DNA of 23,298 nt from an uncultured Anaerolineae bacterium (GTDB lineage: Bacteria; Chloroflexota; Anaerolineae; B4-G1; DUEL01): the NCBI GenBank assembly GCA_937942115.1, contig CALDFY010000023.1, positions 1 to 23,298 on the forward strand, read 5' to 3'. Positions 15,384 through 23,297 of the stretch are shown here, piece by piece (the first letter of the stretch is position 1; each line of letters opens with the position of its first letter). A program made the translations under genes and the position numbers. The notes beneath the pieces were generated by a model, which saw nothing but the letters and a program-made list of their open reading frames with translations, was not told the origin of the DNA and searched no databases.

Positions 15384-16010
15384 TCAAGGGGTTGGGGTGA
15401 GGTGACAGGTGTCGTTCATCAGCACCAGACGGTAGAATTTCCCGTTCCATTCAATCTGGTTGATGGCACAGGTGTCCTGGGCCACGTGCCAGAAATGGTC
15501 GTTGCCCAGGTCCAGGACGGCGCAGAGGAGCACCTGGTTGACCACCCGATGGGCCACCAGGGCGACGGTCTCGCCGGGGTGTCGGCGGACGGTCTCCTCC
15601 AGGGCGGCCACCGCGCGCTCCCGGACGGCTGCCAGGCTCTCGCCGCCGGGGAAGTGGACGGTGTGGGGCGCTTCCCGCCAGGCCCGCCAGAGGTCGGGGT
15701 ACCGCTCCTGGATTTCGGGGATGGTGAACCCTTCCCACTCGCCGAAACTGAGGTCCAGGAGGCCCTCCAGCGGCTGAGGCTGGAGGCCCTGAGCCTCGGC
15801 GATCGCGCGGGCGGTCTCCATGGCCCGGGAGAGGGGGCTGGAGTAGACGGCGGAGAGGGGCCAGCGGGCGGCGAGGGCGCGGGCGGTGGCCCGGGCCTGG
15901 GCCCGCCCCTCCTCGCTCAACGGGACGTCGCTCCGGCCGCGAATGCGTTCGCCGGGTTCGTTCCAGGCTGTCTGTCCGTGACGGACGAGGATGATGGTGA
16001 CAGGTCGCAT
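15384..16010 (-). CDS. Histidine phosphatase family protein (phosphoglycerate mutase/CobC-like)
   Basis: 208 residues, the normal size for a single-domain branch-2 phosphatase. Phospho-acceptor motif LVRHGQT (His11), SSPLSRAMETA (Arg62), acid in LEGLLDLSFGEWEG (Glu82), PGGES (121-125) and the second catalytic His in LVAHRVVNQ (His154). That last motif is usually S/T-H-G, so Arg after His is a small departure. The substrate is open: alpha-ribazole phosphate, sugar phosphates or general phosphomonoesters. The ATG at 16010 is the codon directly before RPVTIILVRHG. No good ribosome-binding site is visible because heptamer array (b) fills the leader, and the first codons (ATGCGACCTGTCACC) themselves fit the repeat. 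The longer in-frame start at 16142 is repeat-derived. Confidence 0.88.
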   Translation of the reverse strand: MRPVTIILVRHGQTAWNEPGERIRGRSDVPLSEEGRAQARATARALAARWPLSAVYSSPLSRAMETARAIAEAQGLQPQPLEGLLDLSFGEWEGFTIPEIQERYPDLWRAWREAPHTVHFPGGESLAAVRERAVAALEETVRRHPGETVALVAHRVVNQVLLCAVLDLGNDHFWHVAQDTCAINQIEWNGKFYRLVLMNDTCHLTPTP

Positions 16011-16011
16011 G

Positions 16012-16067
16012 GTACAGGTCGCAGGTCTCAGGTCGCAGGTCTCAGGCTGCAGGTCGCAGGGCGCAAG
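16012..16067 (-). repeat. Heptanucleotide array (b), TCGCAGG/TCTCAGG units, at the phosphatase start
   Basis: Eight 7-bp units on the plus strand: GTACAGG, TCGCAGG, TCTCAGG, TCGCAGG, TCTCAGG, CTGCAGG, TCGCAGG, GCGCAAG. After a 1-bp slip the pattern continues into the gene as TCGCATG (holding the start codon) and TGACAGG. The array replaces the normal ribosome-binding region. Confidence 0.88.
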
Positions 16068-16181
16068 AACGCCACTCCGCTGCGCCGCGTGGCTTTGTTT
16101 GTAGTAAGGCACGAAACGGAGTGGGGTGCCGTTCAACGCCACTCTGCTGCGCTTCGTGGCTGACTACGAACAGGGCGCGGG
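16068..16181. repeat. Palindromic dispersed element X, copy 3 (double)
   Basis: Two direct cores, AACGCCACTCCGCTGCGCCG (from 16068) and AACGCCACTCTGCTGCGCTT (from about 16135), flank the inverted segment GTAGTAAGGCACGAAACGGA (from about 16102). The whole can fold into alternative hairpins. It begins directly after the TAG of the upstream glycoside-hydrolase-like gene (minus strand) and fills the gap to array (b). Confidence 0.75.
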
Positions 16182-17450
16182 CTACAAGTTCAGGGTGCTC
16201 AACTGCTGGGCCAGGTCCTGCGGCGTCACCGCCTCTATCGGGATGTAGCGCAGGCCGGGGTAGTAGGTCTGGAAGAATCCGGCCAGGTCGCCGGGCCAGA
16301 GGTGGGGGTTGATGGCGATAACGGTGCGGACGTCCAGCGCGCCGATGCCCGCATCGTCGGCGCTGCCGCCGATGGTCCAGCGGTAGCGGTCCCAGGCGCC
16401 GCTGGAGAGGATGGCCTCCACCCACTCCCGGCCCGCTCCCGGTGGCAGCAGGACGTAGGTGCGCTCGTACTGCTCCCGGGGGAGGCCCAGCGGGACTTCC
16501 GGCTCCGGTCGGGCGTTCTCCCGGTTCCGGACCGAAATCATGTGCTCCAGCAAGCGGGGATAGGCATATTCGTAGTTGCAATCTTCCCAGCCAGGGGAAG
16601 GACCAATTGTAAAGGGGCAGAAAGCCCAGTGGTAGTAGTCCTTGCTGGCCTCGGCATCGTACCACGCCACCCGGCGGGCGACCTCCTCGGCGGAGAAGCC
16701 GGTATAGGGACCTCCGGCCCGTACCGGGTAGAATTCACTGACGACCAGCGGGATCACCTCACCGCGCATCTTCAGGAGGTGGTAGAGGTAACGGTAGCGG
16801 AAGCAGAGGGCGCCAGCCCCCTCCACCACCGGCGAGCCGGGAATCTGGTGACCCCACCACTGGTCTATCGGCCAGTCGTAGAAGACGCCCTCGTGGAGGG
16901 TGAGGATATGGCCGCCCTGGCGGGCGCGGCCGAAGACGCCCGTCTCCACCATGGCCTGCATCTCGGCCCACTCCGGCGTCCCGGCGTTGAAGGCGAAGAT
17001 GCCCAGTTTCAGGCCGTGCCGTTCGGCTTTCTCCATGCAGAGGATCATCAATTGGGCCAGGCGGCGGTACCCTGCCACCCCGGGCGGGGCCGGCTCGTTG
17101 CAGACTTCCCAGTAGTCCACCACGCGGCCACCCTGCAGTTCGGGGCTGACGGCGATTTTGTTGAGGATCCGTTGAATCAGGGAATCGGCAAGTTGGGAGA
17201 GGTCGGCGCCCATAATGTTCGGGGCGGCCTCTATGGCAGAGGTGAGCCGGCCGATGGTAATGACCTGAGGGGCCAACGCTTTCACTTCGGCCAGCAGGCC
17301 CAGACTATCTACGGCTTTAATGACCGGAAATCGGGTGCCGTTCTCCAGCAACTGCCGGAGGTAAGGAATGGTAGGGCCCAAAAAGATCGCATGCACACCC
17401 AGTTTGCTGCCTCGCTCTACGACGGGATACGGCCAGATTCCGTCCGACAT
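16182..17450 (-). CDS. Glycoside-hydrolase-like (clan GH-A type TIM barrel) protein
   Basis: 422 residues. The first 310 look like a (beta/alpha)8 barrel. EVCNEPAPPG (115-124) has the Asn-Glu of clan GH-A acid/base residues (Glu119), and LVVSEFYPV (235-243) has a candidate nucleophile (Glu239). A tail of about 100 residues (from about 320, ERTYVLLPPGAG, IGALDVRTVIAINPHLWPGD, YIPIEAVTPQDLAQQL) is a separate small domain I cannot name. No signal peptide or membrane segment is seen, so it is cytoplasmic or exported another way. The ATG at 17450 is well supported by AAGGAGG with 6-nt spacing and preferred over ATG 17483. Substrate and true hydrolase activity are unproven. It could be a catalytically altered relative. 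Confidence 0.72.
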   Translation of the reverse strand: MSDGIWPYPVVERGSKLGVHAIFLGPTIPYLRQLLENGTRFPVIKAVDSLGLLAEVKALAPQVITIGRLTSAIEAAPNIMGADLSQLADSLIQRILNKIAVSPELQGGRVVDYWEVCNEPAPPGVAGYRRLAQLMILCMEKAERHGLKLGIFAFNAGTPEWAEMQAMVETGVFGRARQGGHILTLHEGVFYDWPIDQWWGHQIPGSPVVEGAGALCFRYRYLYHLLKMRGEVIPLVVSEFYPVRAGGPYTGFSAEEVARRVAWYDAEASKDYYHWAFCPFTIGPSPGWEDCNYEYAYPRLLEHMISVRNRENARPEPEVPLGLPREQYERTYVLLPPGAGREWVEAILSSGAWDRYRWTIGGSADDAGIGALDVRTVIAINPHLWPGDLAGFFQTYYPGLRYIPIEAVTPQDLAQQLSTLNL

Positions 17451-17745
17451 CGGCGGCCTCCTTTTCGGGGTGGCGGTTGGCATTGGCCTACGTCTGGGGG
17501 TATTTTACCACAAATAGGGTGCATTCGCCACTTCTCTCACACGGAGACCCAGAGGCACGGAGAAACTTCCACCTGTGGGTTACCCGTTGGCAATCGGGTT
17601 GGAAGGGCCCTTTGAAAAACCGCGAAGGTCAAAAGAAATCCAACAATTTTTGCGCCCTTTGCTACCTGCCTGACCGTTTGAAAAACGGGACGCGGACGAG
17701 CGCGGAAAACGCGGAAAAAATCTCCCTTTCGTTCTCACACCAAGA

Positions 17746-17799
17746 CACAAAGGCACAAAGAAAATCAACATAAATCTTTGTGATCTCTGTGCCTTTGTG
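17746..17799. repeat. Inverted repeat CACAAAGGCACA / TGTGCCTTTGTG
   Basis: CACAAAGGCACA (17746-17757) is the perfect reverse complement of TGTGCCTTTGTG (17788-17799). An overlapping inner pair CACAAAGA / TCTTTGTG nests within it. It is AT-richer than the coding regions. No U-tract rule fits either neighbouring gene, so it is called a dispersed palindrome. Confidence 0.7.
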
Positions 17800-18035
17800 A
17801 GAGATGCCTTTTGCCCTGCGTTTTGAAAAAAGCATCTATCCGCTTTTCCGCGTCCTGGAGCACACGGAAGAAAACGGAAATGCACGGAAAATCTTTTTTA
17901 TTGCCGTGTTCATCCGTGTTGATCCGCGTTTTTCCGCGTCCTATCCCAAAAGTGTTAGGTGACCAGTGCCCTTTGCGGTCCCGGCGGTTCAAAACATCGC
18001 AACCGCACAGGTAGAGAAATCTTGCGGGCTTCCTC

Positions 18036-18085
18036 GGTCAGGAAAGGGGAGGGGGGCCGCTGGAGGCGACGGGAGTGGGGTGAGG
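18036..18085 (+). repeat. GC-rich element Y, non-coding copy
   Basis: GGTCAGGAAAGGGGAGGGG through GGGAGTGGGGTGAGG aligns in the same orientation with 15083-15133. Here it lies outside genes, just before the -35 box at 18086, which shows that Y is a dispersed intergenic element and not part of the Elp3 family. Confidence 0.65.
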
Positions 18086-18113
18086 TTGCCCTTCCCCCCG
18101 ATTATGCTATAAT
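18086..18113 (+). promoter_or_regulatory. Sigma70-type promoter of the surface-protein gene
   Basis: TTGCCC (18086-18091), a 16-nt spacer and a perfect TATAAT (18108-18113). The expected start near 18120 gives a leader of about 32 nt containing GAGGG before the ATG at 18152. Confidence 0.7.
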
Positions 18114-18151
18114 CAACCCGTGACGTCAAGCCATAAAGTGAGGGAAATGAA

Positions 18152-19720
18152 ATGAAACAAAGGCAACGAATTCTCGGCGTGATGCTTCTTTTGATCACTC
18201 TGATGCTGGCCCTGGCGCCCCGGACCCAGGCCCGTCCCCTGATGCAGAACCTTCTGGCCAACCCCGGCTTTGATGCCTGGGAGGGGGAAACGGCGCCGAA
18301 CTGGTATCCCTGGCACGAAGATGCCGGGGATAAATGCAAACAAGCGCCCGATTGGCTTCCCTGCCGCCCTAAATGGAATGTGGAGCGGGACCCCAAAGGA
18401 TATGGTCTATTTCGCAGCGCACCGTCATCCCAGGCAGTGGGTGTCCAGTATGCACCCTGGCACGGCGGGGTGATGCAGAGCGTAAGTGTGGCGCCGGGGA
18501 CCCGGCTGCGCTTCAGCGTCTGGGCGCGCGCCCACATCAGCAACGATGACCTGCCCAATCCCTCCTACGGCGGCTGGAACCCCAATTTCCAGGTGGGCAT
18601 TGACCCCGAAGGGAAGGGGCTCTGGTACGACCCCGGGATCGTCTGGTCGGCGCCGGTGAACGCGCTGGATCAGTGGGTGCAGGTCTCGGTGGAGGCCACC
18701 GCCGGCGCCAGCGGCAAAGTGACCGTCTTCGTCTCCGCCCGGATGACCGGCCAAATGCCGCTGAAGCACAACGACGCCTGGTTTGACGACGCCCAACTGG
18801 TGGTGGCGGCCCCGGCAGCCACGGCCACTCCGGTCCCCACCAACACGCCCACCCGTCCCCGTTTCCAGGCCGCCTTTGCCGGGGAGACGGTCCCGGACGG
18901 CACGGCCTTTGACGGTGGCGCGGCGTTCACCAAGACCTGGCGGGTGCGCAACACCGGCACCGACGCCTGGCCCGATAACACTGTCATGGTCTTCACCGGC
19001 GGGGAGAAGATGGGCGGGCCGGATTCCCTGCCCATCGGACGGGTGGCGCCTGGAGAGGTGAAGGAGATCAGCGTTAACCTGATCGCGCCGGCCGCGCCGG
19101 GGGACTACACGGGCAACTGGGTCCTGCAGACGGGCGGGACCCGCATCCCTGGCGGTGAACTGTGGGTGAAGATCAAAGTCACCGCACCGGCGGCCCCCAC
19201 TCAGCCCCCCGCCACTCCCACGCCGGAGGCCACGCCTACGCCCGAAAGCGGCCAGATTTGCGTCCTGGCCTTCCACGATCGCAACGGGGATACGTTCCGT
19301 CAGCCGGAGACGGAGGAACTGTTGCCCAACGCGGTCTTCTCCGTGGGCGGCGCGGCGGGCCTGGTGGGCCAGTATACCACCGACGGCGTCAGTGAGCCCT
19401 ACTGCTTCTCCGGCCTGACGGCGGGTGCGTATCGGGTGAGTATGCAGCCGCCGGCTGGGTACATCGCCAGCGGGCCATCAGATATGATGGTAGCGCTGGC
19501 CGGCGCGGCCCGGATGGACGTGGCACTGGGCGCGAAGCGGGGAGAGGGCCCGGCCGTCACGGCCACCCCGGGCGTCGTGCTCCCCACCCCCGCCGGTGGC
19601 GAAAGACAGCCGTCCTTCTGGTCGCAGGCCTTGCGGGGGATGGCCAGCATCGCCGGTATCCTGCTATTGGTGCTGGCGGTGATCATTGGGATTCTCTTCG
19701 TCATCACCCGGCGACGGTAA
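18152..19720 (+). CDS. Exported surface protein: CBM-like, NBR1-type Ig-like and SdrD-B-like domains with C-terminal anchor
   Basis: 522 residues. Signal peptide (about 1-27, ending TQA). Then a carbohydrate-binding-like beta domain (about 32-220, opening LLANPGFDAWEG, as in CBM4/9-type modules). A Thr/Pro linker follows, then an Ig-like domain of the NBR1 type (about 237-345, with VPDGTAFDGGAAFTKTWRVRNTG and DAWPDN). After a second Pro/Thr linker comes an SdrD B-like fold (about 369-475, ICVLAFHDRNGD). The end has one membrane helix (about 496-517) and a basic RRR tail. It should sit on the outer face of the membrane, binding sugars or wall polymers. The ATG at 18152 is supported by GAGGG. 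A hairpin follows the TAA. Confidence 0.85.
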   Translation: MKQRQRILGVMLLLITLMLALAPRTQARPLMQNLLANPGFDAWEGETAPNWYPWHEDAGDKCKQAPDWLPCRPKWNVERDPKGYGLFRSAPSSQAVGVQYAPWHGGVMQSVSVAPGTRLRFSVWARAHISNDDLPNPSYGGWNPNFQVGIDPEGKGLWYDPGIVWSAPVNALDQWVQVSVEATAGASGKVTVFVSARMTGQMPLKHNDAWFDDAQLVVAAPAATATPVPTNTPTRPRFQAAFAGETVPDGTAFDGGAAFTKTWRVRNTGTDAWPDNTVMVFTGGEKMGGPDSLPIGRVAPGEVKEISVNLIAPAAPGDYTGNWVLQTGGTRIPGGELWVKIKVTAPAAPTQPPATPTPEATPTPESGQICVLAFHDRNGDTFRQPETEELLPNAVFSVGGAAGLVGQYTTDGVSEPYCFSGLTAGAYRVSMQPPAGYIASGPSDMMVALAGAARMDVALGAKRGEGPAVTATPGVVLPTPAGGERQPSFWSQALRGMASIAGILLLVLAVIIGILFVITRRR

Positions 19721-19729
19721 GGGCAGCGT

Positions 19730-19764
19730 GAAGCGCAGCACGCCCACAGGGTGTGCTGCGCTTC
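19730..19764 (+). terminator. Hairpin after the surface-protein gene
   Basis: GAAGCGCAGCAC (19730-19741) pairs with GTGCTGCGCTTC (19753-19764). The stem extends through a G-U pair and CCC/GGG to an ACA loop. The tail CCCTTTCC is a weak U-tract, so termination may be partial. It lies 15 nt before the next start. Confidence 0.6.
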
Positions 19765-19778
19765 CCTTTCCGGCGAAG

Positions 19779-22700
19779 ATGAAAACGACTTCGCGCGTTC
19801 TCCTGATAGCCGCCGTTCTGGGATTCAGTATTCTTCCCGCAGTCCAGCCTCTCTTCTCTGGCCGGCTGTTCGGCGCGGATGGGCTTCTCCACTTCCACCG
19901 GCTGGTTCAACTGGACCGCGCCGTGCGCCACGGCGTTCTCTATCCACGCTGGCTTCCCGACCTGGGGTATGGCTTCGGCTTCCCCCTTTTTAACTACTAC
20001 GCGCCCCTCAGTTACTACCTGCTCTTGCCTCTGCGCTGGATGGGGATTCCCGCCCAGACAGCTTTGATGGTCGGATTTGCCCTGGCCATCTGGGCTCTGG
20101 CAATCGTGATGTACCTCTGGGGTCGGGACCTTTTTGGGGAAAGGGGAGGCCTTGTTGCAGCGTTCGCTACGGTGTCCGCCCCCCTACGTTCTGAACGACG
20201 TTTATCAGCGGGGGGGCTCTGCCCAGTGTCTGGGGGTTGGTCTGGCTGGCGCTGACGGCTTGGGCGGCGCGGCGGACGATGGTCCGCGGCGGCGCGGGAT
20301 CCCTGGCTTGCACAGTTCTGGGCAGTGCGGCGCTGATGCTCACCCACAACATCACCGCGCTGATGGGCATCCCTCTGCTGGTGGGGTACGTCCTCTTCCT
20401 GACCCGACTCTACGGCCTTCGGGCTTCCTTTCGCCCCCTCCTGGCTCTCGCCCTGGGAATCAGCCTGGCTACATTTTTCTGGATGCCCGCGCTTTTGGAG
20501 CAGGATTTCGTCCAGGTCCACCAACTCTACCTCCCTCGTGACTTTGACTACCACTTCAACTTTATCTCACTGGATCAATTGCTGAGTCCTCCCCGTCCAG
20601 TAGACCCGGCGCTGATCAACTGGATCGCGCCCGTCAGCCTGGGCTGGATTCCACTGGCATTCGCCCTGGTGGGATGGAGCCCTCTGGGAGCCCTCTTACC
20701 GCGAGAGGTCCGCGCCCACCGATGGGCGCTCTCCCTGGCGCTGCTGGGGCTGGCGCTGATGACCCTCCCGGTCTCTCTTCCTTTCTGGGAACGCGTCCCT
20801 CTCCTGCGGTTCATCCAGTTCCCATAGCGGTTCCTGGCGCCCGCGACGCTGGTCCTGGCGCTCCTGGCGGGAATGGGAGCCGAAGTTCTAATGAGGCGAG
20901 CCCGCTGGACAGGGCCGTTGATCTTGCTGGGGTTGGCTGTTTTCGCCCTCACCTGGCTTTATACCCCTCACCATTCTCCCCAACAAGATCCGTCGCCGCC
21001 GGATCAGATTCGGTATGAGGCAGAAACGGGCCAACTGGGCGCTACGTCTATGGGGGATTATCTCCCTGTCTGGGTCCAGGAGCGCCCGTCTCCGAACACT
21101 CTCCTGCCCCTCTACGAGGCCGCCGCGCCGGATTTCGTCATCCCCCGCATAGACCTGAGCAGCCTCCCCGCCGGAGCCCGCGTTCTGGAGGCGGAGTACG
21201 ACCTGACCCAGGCACGGGTCACGATAGAAAGCCCCGAACCGTTCCGGCTGCGGTTCCTGTGGTACTTCTTCCCCGGCTGGCAGGGCTGGCTGGACGGCCG
21301 GCCGCTCCCGCTGGAGGCCGATGGCCCCTATGGCCTGATCGCTGCCGACGTCCCCGCCGGTCGGCACGAGGTTGCTGTCGCCTTTGGAGATACGCCGCTG
21401 CGCCAGTGGGCGTGGTGCATTTCCGGCATCAGCGGCCTTCTCTTCCTCCCGGCCCTCTTCTGGGTATGGCGGACCGGGCCGAGGACTTCCGGGCCTTCCC
21501 AGCCGTTCGGTGGGCCGGCTTCCCGGGAGGTTCTGGCGGCCTGTGTGCTCCTGGCTGCAGGCCTGACCATTGCCAAAACCTTTTACTTGGACCGCTACGA
21601 CAACCTATTCCGCCGGACCCTCTTTGACGGCCGGCAGGTGCAGGGAGTAGACGTCCCCCTGGAAGTGAATTTCGGCAACCAGATGGTTCTGATGGGGTAC
21701 GATCTCCCGACACCCACTGTACGTGCCGATGAGCCCATAGAGGTCACCCTCTACTGGCGGATTCTCCCTCCGGTAACCACAGATTACAGCATCGGCCTCC
21801 ATTTAGTGGACGAACGGGGGTTCCTCTACGGCCAGCAGGACAACATGCACCCGGCGTATCCGTACTGCCCAACCTCCTTACTGCGACCCGACCAGTACGC
21901 GCGGGATATTCACCAGCTGACGCCCTGGGAGGGGACTCCGCCAGGCCGGTACACTCTGCAGGTTATGGTCTACGATCAAAGCAAATACCGGCTGGACCTG
22001 CGAGACGCGGCGGGAAACCCCCTGGGCACGACGGTCTACCCGCTGACTCAGGTGGAGATTCGTCGGCCCCGGCGATTCCCGCCTATGGAGAAACTCCCCC
22101 TGCAGACCCGGCTGGACGTAGAGATGGGGGCTCACCTCCGGCTTCTGGGCATCGGGCCCCTTCCGGAGACGGTGGAGACAGGCCAGTCGTTCCTCCTCAC
22201 CCTTTTCTGGCAGGCCGTGGAACCGCCGAATGGAAACTACGCTGCCCGTCTGCACCTTCGGGGAGCCGATGGAACCGAGGTTGCGGAAGCCATCCAGCCG
22301 CCCGGCCGGGCCGATTACCCGACCTCTTCCTGGGCGCGGGGGGAGATCGTGCGCGATGTCTGGTCTTTCTCTGTGCCGGTGGCCCTCCCCGCCAATCCAG
22401 CGATCCCGGTGCCCGCCGGGATGTACACCCTCCACCTGGACCTGGTCGGCGAGGACCTCAAGCCCATCTCTCCCGGTGTGGACCTGGGAACGGTAGAGGT
22501 CGCCACGCCGGTACGGGAGTTCGCTCCGCCCTCCGTCCCATACCAGGTGGGTGTCCGCTTGGGGGAGATGGCAACCCTTCTGGGGTATGATCTGCTTCCC
22601 CCTGCCCTGCGGCCTGGCGAGACTTTCACCCTGACCCTCTACTGGCGAGCAGATGCGCTCATCGGGCACTCCTACACCGTCTTTGTTCATCTCATTGGAC

Positions 22701-22957
22701 CGGATGGCCACATCTACGCTCAGCAGGACTCGGTTCCTGCGGGGTAGACCCGGCCGACGACCGGCTGGTTCCCCGGTGAATTCCTTCGGGACGAGTATCC
22801 GTTGACGGTGAACCCTGCGGCCCCATCGGGGGAGTACCGGATACGGGTAGGGTGGTACGACCCGACAACCGGCCAGCGGGTGCCGGTTCTGGATGCAGGA
22901 GGCGCACTGCTGGGAGACCACATCGTGCTGCCGGCGAAGATAAAGGTACAGCCTTAG
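19779..22957 (+). pseudogene. Large PTPS-related/YfhO-like membrane protein gene, broken by two frameshifts and two TAG stops
   Basis: Intact, it would encode about 1058 residues. The N-terminal half is a polytopic membrane region (FGADGLLHFHRLVQLDRAVR, PLFNYYAPLSYY, YVLNDVYQRG, LPSVWGLVWL), as in 6-pyruvoyl-tetrahydropterin-synthase-related membrane proteins, perhaps glycosyl transfer or cell-surface assembly. The C-terminal half has three related beta modules (LMGYDL..VTLYWR, LLGIG..LTLFWQ, LLGYDL..LTLYWR). Lesions: one extra C in C6 (20179-20184), one extra G in G7 (20210-20216), TAG at 20825-20827 where FPWRFL-type proteins have Trp, and TAG at 22745-22747. Frame and homology continue across both stops to TAG 22957. 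It may be a decayed gene, or intact with assembly errors at the homopolymers. Confidence 0.8.
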
Positions 22958-23025
22958 GTGCATCCGGTAAATCCATTGCAAAACCGGGCCTCTTCACTTT
23001 GTCCTCACCTCACTCCCTGCCCCCC

Positions 23026-23297
23026 ATAAGCGTTAACTTCAGGTTAGATTCGGCTCTCTGCCTCCCGCCGCCCCGGGCGCCGATGGGAAATTGGCCTCCC
23101 TGAGGGCAACCGCGAGGGTTGCCCCTACGCTTCGCGCCGGGCGTCAACCTGCGTTGACGCCCTTCTCAGGAGGTCGGCGAAGGCCGACCTTGTTGCGAAC
23201 GAAGTGAAGGGATCCGGCCGAAGGCCCAAAGAGGCTGGCTTCAGTCAGCGCCCGAGGCGGCGACCCAACTGGCGCAGCCCCTTAAGTTAACGCATAT
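23026..23297. repeat. MITE-like segment: short inverted ends enclosing three perfect hairpins
   Basis: GCGTTAACTT (23030-23039) is the perfect reverse complement of AAGTTAACGC (23284-23293), and similarity extends a few bases on each side. Between them are hairpins GGGCAACC/GGTTGCCC (about 23103-23123), GGGCGTCAAC/GTTGACGCCC (about 23139-23162) and AGGTCGGC/GCCGACCT (about 23171-23190), plus weaker ones. No ORF is supported in 22958-23298. The right end is at the window edge, so target duplications cannot be judged. Confidence 0.6.

Larger units (their letters stand above)
17451..18151. other. 700-nt repeat-filled gap between divergent genes
   Basis: No gene is supported. Short ORFs here translate repeat sequence. 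Contents: a possible minus-strand -10 TAAAAT (17502-17507); a CACACGGAGACCC-type stretch near 17539; an inverted repeat (17746-17799); a second mirrored segment of the form CACGGAAGAAAACGG/CCGTGTTCATCCGTG at about 17861-17920; a copy of element Y (18036-18085); and the promoter of the surface-protein gene. Confidence 0.7.

Noticed and set aside
16011..16142. Longer phosphatase start at 16142
   Set aside because: The extra 44 residues are encoded by element X and the heptamers, and the family begins at RPVTIILVRHG.
16302..17615. 437-residue plus-strand frame opposite the glycoside-hydrolase-like gene
   Set aside because: No motifs, runs into repeats, no ribosome-binding site. The opposite gene has a strong AAGGAGG start.
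17477..17992. Small ORFs on both strands in the 700-nt gap
   Set aside because: They translate the mirrored repeat phrases, with no start signals and no conserved features.
20825..22747. TAG reassignment or readthrough in the large membrane-protein gene
   Set aside because: TAG is a normal end codon for at least three sound genes here (4617, 13505 and 16182 ends). Two frameshifts in the same gene fit decay or errors better.
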